A stretch of DNA of 64,000 nucleotides, from assembly GCA_016282705.1 (NCBI GenBank), contig JAEELO010000011.1, positions 62,001-126,000 on the forward strand. The letters are read 5' to 3'. Position numbers and translations under genes: made by a program. This stretch comes from Candidatus Gastranaerophilales bacterium. GTDB lineage: Bacteria > Cyanobacteriota > Vampirovibrionia > Gastranaerophilales > Gastranaerophilaceae. This document shows, in pieces, positions 59,740 to 64,000 of the stretch (position 1 is the stretch's first letter; the number at the start of each line of letters is the position of its first letter). The notes below the pieces were generated by a model that saw only the letters and a list, made by a program, of their open reading frames with translations, had not been told where the DNA came from and searched no databases.

Positions 59740-60198
59740 TTATTCTTCGCCTTCTTCTTCCTTTTTTTCATTTTTTATTCTGTAATATTTTTGGACTCCG
59801 ACTTCAGATAAAAGCTTATTCTCTGCTTGTTTTTCTTCTTCTATATATATATCTTTCATTTTGTCTTTATGCTTTTCAAGAACCTTCACTTCTTTTTCTC
59901 TTTCAACAAGCTTCCTTTTTTCTTCTTCCAGAATTTTTATAGCTTCCATTTTTTGATTTTCGAGTTCTTCGCCTTTTTCATACAGATGTTTTAAGTATTT
60001 ATCGTATCCGTCCATCATTTTAAAATCTTTTGTTGTTCTCATTGTCTGAATGACACCGGCGATTTCTTCATTATTTGCATCTATTAATCTTTGGATTCTA
60101 TCTACCTCATTTTTCGCTTTCAGAACTTCTTGAAGCTGTTCTTCTTTTTTCTTTATTCTGAAATCTAAGATTTTTTGTAATCTGTATCTGAATGGCAT
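59740..60198 (-). CDS. FliJ-like coiled-coil protein
   Basis: MPFRYRLQKILDFRIKKKEEQLQEVLKAKNEVDRI, FliJ-like N-terminus; flagellar neighbours. Confidence 0.7.
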   Translation of the reverse strand: MPFRYRLQKILDFRIKKKEEQLQEVLKAKNEVDRIQRLIDANNEEIAGVIQTMRTTKDFKMMDGYDKYLKHLYEKGEELENQKMEAIKILEEEKRKLVEREKEVKVLEKHKDKMKDIYIEEEKQAENKLLSEVGVQKYYRIKNEKKEEEGEE

Positions 60199-60411
60199 TT
60201 TTACATATAGTTATACTAATACAATTGAATTATGATATTTTTTTGCAAATAACAATACATCCGTTTGAATGATTTCACATTTTTTTTAATGATTAATTTA
60301 ACAATGTCAACAAATCTTCAAATCTTGTAACAACTAGACTATATTAATGATTGATATATAATATTATTGAGTGACTATAAAGAAAAAACCGTTTTGGTAA
60401 AGGGGATATTT

Positions 60412-61182
60412 ATGCCGACAAAACATATAGATTTTAATATAGATGCCGCACAAGGCTTTGGTATTTTTAAAAACAACATTGAAAGTGAATTATTAAACTT
60501 TGTAAGTTCCGTTAATATTTCTTGCGGTTTTCATGCCGGAGATCCGTTGTTAATACGTGAATTTCTTATAAAATGTAAAGAACATAATTTAACAGTCGGA
60601 GCACATATCGGTTTTAATGATATTCAAGGACTCGGATATCGTCCGATGGAGCTCTCCGAAGATGAAATAGAAGCAATTGTTTTATATCAGGTAGGCGCTT
60701 TAGCTTCATTTGCAAGAGCTTATAATCTTGAAATAGACCATGTCAGACCACATGGAGCAATGTATAAACTTGCAAGCGAAAATTATGAATTTTCATTGTC
60801 TATTGCAAAAGCTATACAAAAATTTGACAAATGGCTTAATTACACCTGCTTGGATAATGAAATTTTAACCAGAGTTTCCGATGAATTATCTATAGGTGTT
60901 AACAGAGAAGTATTTATTGATAAAACATATACTCCAGACTTCAAAATTGACTGGAATGCAAATGCTTATGTTAATGACGAAGATGCATTAAACAGAATAA
61001 GAACCATTTTATTCTCATCACAAATTAAATTGGGCAACGGTATATTTATGCCGGTAAATTGTGATACTATTCATTTTGATACTAAAAATCCAAACATAGT
61101 TAATTTATTAAAGAAAGCTAATGAAATAGTAGTTCCGACACCTCCTAATTTTAACAGAGTACAAGCATCAGGCTGGGTATAA
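60412..61182 (+). CDS. pxpA: 5-oxoprolinase subunit PxpA (LamB/YcsF family)
   Basis: IDFNIDAAQGFG; VNISCGFHAGDPLLI; VGAHIGFNDIQGLGYRPM; DHVRPHGAMYK. ATG at 60412 preferred, with AGGGGA SD. Confidence 0.9.
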   Translation: MPTKHIDFNIDAAQGFGIFKNNIESELLNFVSSVNISCGFHAGDPLLIREFLIKCKEHNLTVGAHIGFNDIQGLGYRPMELSEDEIEAIVLYQVGALASFARAYNLEIDHVRPHGAMYKLASENYEFSLSIAKAIQKFDKWLNYTCLDNEILTRVSDELSIGVNREVFIDKTYTPDFKIDWNANAYVNDEDALNRIRTILFSSQIKLGNGIFMPVNCDTIHFDTKNPNIVNLLKKANEIVVPTPPNFNRVQASGWV

Positions 61183-61194
61183 AGAGGTAAAAGA

Positions 61195-62526
61195 ATGAAA
61201 TTAAGTAAGTTATTTTTTAAAATACCTAAAGATGCAGGTTGGTTATTACCGGGACTTGAAGTAAAAAGATGGTTTATGCTGCTTATAGCAGGTGCCGTTC
61301 TTGCTGCGGTTGGGATATGCATAATATGTAATTTAAGACCTATATATTATCTTATAAATTTAATAATGAAAATTGCTCAAATGCTTCCCTCCGGAATTAT
61401 AGGATGGGGATTAATTTCTTTAGGTGCAATTATATTCTGTATAGGCTGGCTTAAAACAAATTATTCCATACTTGATGTTAACAATAATGAGAGAAACAGA
61501 CATGCCGTATTAGAAGAACTATACAGAAGAAGAAAATTAAACAGAGGGCCTAAAATTGTTGCAATAGGCGGCGGTACAGGTCTTTCCACAATGTTAAAAG
61601 GTATAAAGAAGATTACAAATAATATAACAGCTGTTGTTACGGTAGGCGATGACGGAGGAAGTTCCGGAAAACTAAGAGAAGAGCTGGGTGTTTTGCCTCC
61701 CGGAGATATAAGAAGCTGTATTGCAGCCTTGGCCGATGATGAAGACTTGGTTGCAAAATTATTCCAATTCAGATTTAAAGAATGCTCCGGTTTAACGGGA
61801 CACAGTTTTGGTAATTTATTCTTAACCGCTATGTGTGCAATTACAGGTGATATGGTAAGAGCGGTTAAAGAATCATCAAAAGTATTATCAATAAGAGGAA
61901 GAGTTCTTCCTTCCACATTAGATGATATGCGTTTGGTTGCCGAAATGGATGACGGAACAATTATAAAAGGAGAATCCAATATTCCCGAATCAGGGAAGAA
62001 AATTAAAAGATTATTTTCAGAACCGGATAATTGTAAACCTTTAGAAGATGTTATTTGGGCTATTCATGATGCGGATTTGATTATTCTTGGGCCAGGAAGC
62101 TTATACACAAGTGTTATTCCGAACTTGTTAATCAGAGATATTTCAAAAGCAGTAAGTGAGTCAAAGGCAAAGAAGATATATGTATGTAATATAATGACTC
62201 AACCGGGTGAAACAGACGGATTTAAAGTTTCCGACCACATAAAAGCATTATTGGAGCATGCCAAATATAGCAAAATTATTGATGCGGTTCTTGTTAATAA
62301 CGATTTACCTCAAGAATTACTTGTTCCATATAAAGATGCAGGTTCTGAACCGGTAATTGTTGACAAGGAAGAAATAAACAAACTCGGCATTGAAGTAGTA
62401 CAAAAAAATCTTATGGAAGATAAATGTTATAATGACGGGCATTCTTCATTTGTACGCCATTCACCAGGACGACTTGCCCGTATTATCTACTATTGGTACA
62501 GAAAAAAAGAAAAAGGACTTAAATAA
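61195..62526 (+). CDS. YvcK/CofD-like family (gluconeogenesis factor)
   Basis: IVAIGGGTGLSTMLKGIKKITNNITAVVTVGDDGGSSGKLREELGVLPPGDIRSCIAAL; LGPGSLYTSVIPNLLI; NIMTQPGETDGF; N-terminal TMs. Confidence 0.92.
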   Translation: MKLSKLFFKIPKDAGWLLPGLEVKRWFMLLIAGAVLAAVGICIICNLRPIYYLINLIMKIAQMLPSGIIGWGLISLGAIIFCIGWLKTNYSILDVNNNERNRHAVLEELYRRRKLNRGPKIVAIGGGTGLSTMLKGIKKITNNITAVVTVGDDGGSSGKLREELGVLPPGDIRSCIAALADDEDLVAKLFQFRFKECSGLTGHSFGNLFLTAMCAITGDMVRAVKESSKVLSIRGRVLPSTLDDMRLVAEMDDGTIIKGESNIPESGKKIKRLFSEPDNCKPLEDVIWAIHDADLIILGPGSLYTSVIPNLLIRDISKAVSESKAKKIYVCNIMTQPGETDGFKVSDHIKALLEHAKYSKIIDAVLVNNDLPQELLVPYKDAGSEPVIVDKEEINKLGIEVVQKNLMEDKCYNDGHSSFVRHSPGRLARIIYYWYRKKEKGLK

Positions 62527-63386
62527 TGACTTCTGAAACAATAAAACCTGTAACATCAGGAACATTTCAAAAAATGAAAAATAACGGCGAAAAAATTACA
62601 ATGCTCACTGCATACGATTTTTCAACCGCAAAATACATAGATGAAGCAGGTGTTGATTCCGTATTAATTGGTGATTCTTTGGGAATGACAATTCTTGGTT
62701 ATGATACAACCATTAATGTAACTATGGATGATATGGTTACTTTTACAAAAGCTGTATCAAACGGAGTAAAGAGAGCTCTTGTTGTTGCAGATATGCCTTT
62801 TCTTTCATATCAGGTATCAAAAGAACAAACAATATTAAATGCCGGCAGATTAATTCAAGCAGGCGCAAAAGCAGTCAAGCTTGAAGGCGCATCCGATTTC
62901 ATAGTTAATGAAGTCAACCATTTGACAACTTCGGGTATAAATGTTGTAGGACATCTTGGGTTTACCCCGCAATACATTAATACTATTGGCGGATACTATA
63001 TCCAAGGTAAAACATATGAAAATACAATCAAATTACTTCAAGCAGCAAAAAAACTTGAAGAAAACGGTGTATTTTCAATAGTTTTAGAAATGGTTCCCGA
63101 AGAATCAGCAAAATATATCAGTGAAAATCTTTCAGTTCCTACAATCGGGATAGGAGCAGGTAAATATTGTGATGGTCAGGTTCTTGTTATTGATGATATT
63201 TTAGGCAAATATCCCGGTAATACTCCAAAATTTGTTAAGCAATATGCAAATATCAGAGAAATAATGACAGATGCTATTTCAACATATAATAATGAAGTAA
63301 AAAACGGTCAATTTCCTCAACCTGAACATACTTTCAGATTGACAGACGAAGAGAGGGAAAAACTTGGATACACTACTATTAAATAA
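62526..63386 (+). CDS. panB: 3-methyl-2-oxobutanoate hydroxymethyltransferase
   Basis: [60 protein letters not shown]. Confidence 0.97.
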   Translation: MTSETIKPVTSGTFQKMKNNGEKITMLTAYDFSTAKYIDEAGVDSVLIGDSLGMTILGYDTTINVTMDDMVTFTKAVSNGVKRALVVADMPFLSYQVSKEQTILNAGRLIQAGAKAVKLEGASDFIVNEVNHLTTSGINVVGHLGFTPQYINTIGGYYIQGKTYENTIKLLQAAKKLEENGVFSIVLEMVPEESAKYISENLSVPTIGIGAGKYCDGQVLVIDDILGKYPGNTPKFVKQYANIREIMTDAISTYNNEVKNGQFPQPEHTFRLTDEEREKLGYTTIK

Positions 63387-64000
63387 TATAAAAGATGTAA
63401 GACATAATATAGAAAATTGGAAAAAAGACGGTTTAAAAATCGGTCTTGTACCTACAATGGGAGCATTGCATAACGGACACGCTTCATTAATAAAAAAAGC
63501 AAAAGAAATGTGCGACAAAGTTGTAGTCAGTGTTTTTGTTAATCCTATTCAATTCGGACCAAATGAAGATTTTGATAAATACCCAAGAACTATAGAAAAT
63601 GATAAAAAAGTATGCGAAGAAATAGGTGCGGATATAATTTTTGCGCCGTCTCCCAAAGAAATGTACGGAGAAAATAAAAAATTATCCAATATTGATTTAA
63701 CATTTGTTTGTCCGCCATATAGTTTAGTTGATTGTCTTTGCGGCAAATCCCGTCCCGGTCATTTCGACGGTGTTGCTACGGTTGTTTTAAAACTATTTAA
63801 CATAGTCACTCCTGATTATGCATTTTTTGGACTAAAAGATGCACAACAATTATTTATACTGAAAAATATGGTAAAAGATTTAAATTTAAACCTTACAATT
63901 ATTCCATGCCCAATTGTAAGAGAAGACGACGGATTAGCTTTAAGTTCAAGAAATACGTATCTATCCGCAGAAGAACGAAAACAAGCATTAACTATTTCCG
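63364..64000 (+). CDS. panC: Pantothenate synthetase (3' truncated by window edge)
   Basis: TTG at 63364 with GAGAGG SD, overlapping panB. Reads [50 protein letters not shown]...[12 protein letters not shown]...LSSRNTYLS. Confidence 0.95.
   Translation, partial: MDTLLLNNIKDVRHNIENWKKDGLKIGLVPTMGALHNGHASLIKKAKEMCDKVVVSVFVNPIQFGPNEDFDKYPRTIENDKKVCEEIGADIIFAPSPKEMYGENKKLSNIDLTFVCPPYSLVDCLCGKSRPGHFDGVATVVLKLFNIVTPDYAFFGLKDAQQLFILKNMVKDLNLNLTIIPCPIVREDDGLALSSRNTYLSAEERKQALTIS

Overview
AT-rich chromosomal window that reads as a non-photosynthetic relative of Cyanobacteria, probably Vampirovibrionia/Melainabacteria, Gastranaerophilales-like. This placement is an inference from four signs: an RpaB/Ycf27-type response regulator, an atp operon with split b/b' subunits and no beta/epsilon, a DUF1822-like protein, and [FeFe]-hydrogenase maturases without photosynthesis genes. 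Housekeeping content includes cysS, pheA, a phosphohexomutase, pflA, atpB-E-F'-F-H-A-G, hydE, hydF, murJ, a Sua5/YrdC gene, tgt, ndk, pxpA, a yvcK-like gene, panB and a partial panC. No rRNA, tRNA, CRISPR array or mobile element was recognised. Main second-look items: (1) a 10-bp-period TGTAA (HLR1-like) array over the -10 region of the rpaB promoter; (2) an apparent operon of a DUF1822/zinc anti-sigma/TM/TonB-C-like protein, a sigma factor and a zinc-ribbon STAND-like ATPase; (3) a 1946-aa protein with a dispersed papain/C1B-like Cys-His-Asn signature; (4) a giant GH13-like protein with very large insertions; (5) a short N-terminal (S/N)(P/K)(V/I)xF(K/Y)(S/G) motif shared by otherwise unrelated proteins; (6) an sxtIJK-like carbamoyltransferase cassette with a TPR protein; (7) an unannotated 32-aa membrane microprotein with its own SD and terminator; (8) an in-frame TGA splitting a coiled-coil-like ORF. 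All family names come from reading the protein sequences from memory; no searches were run.
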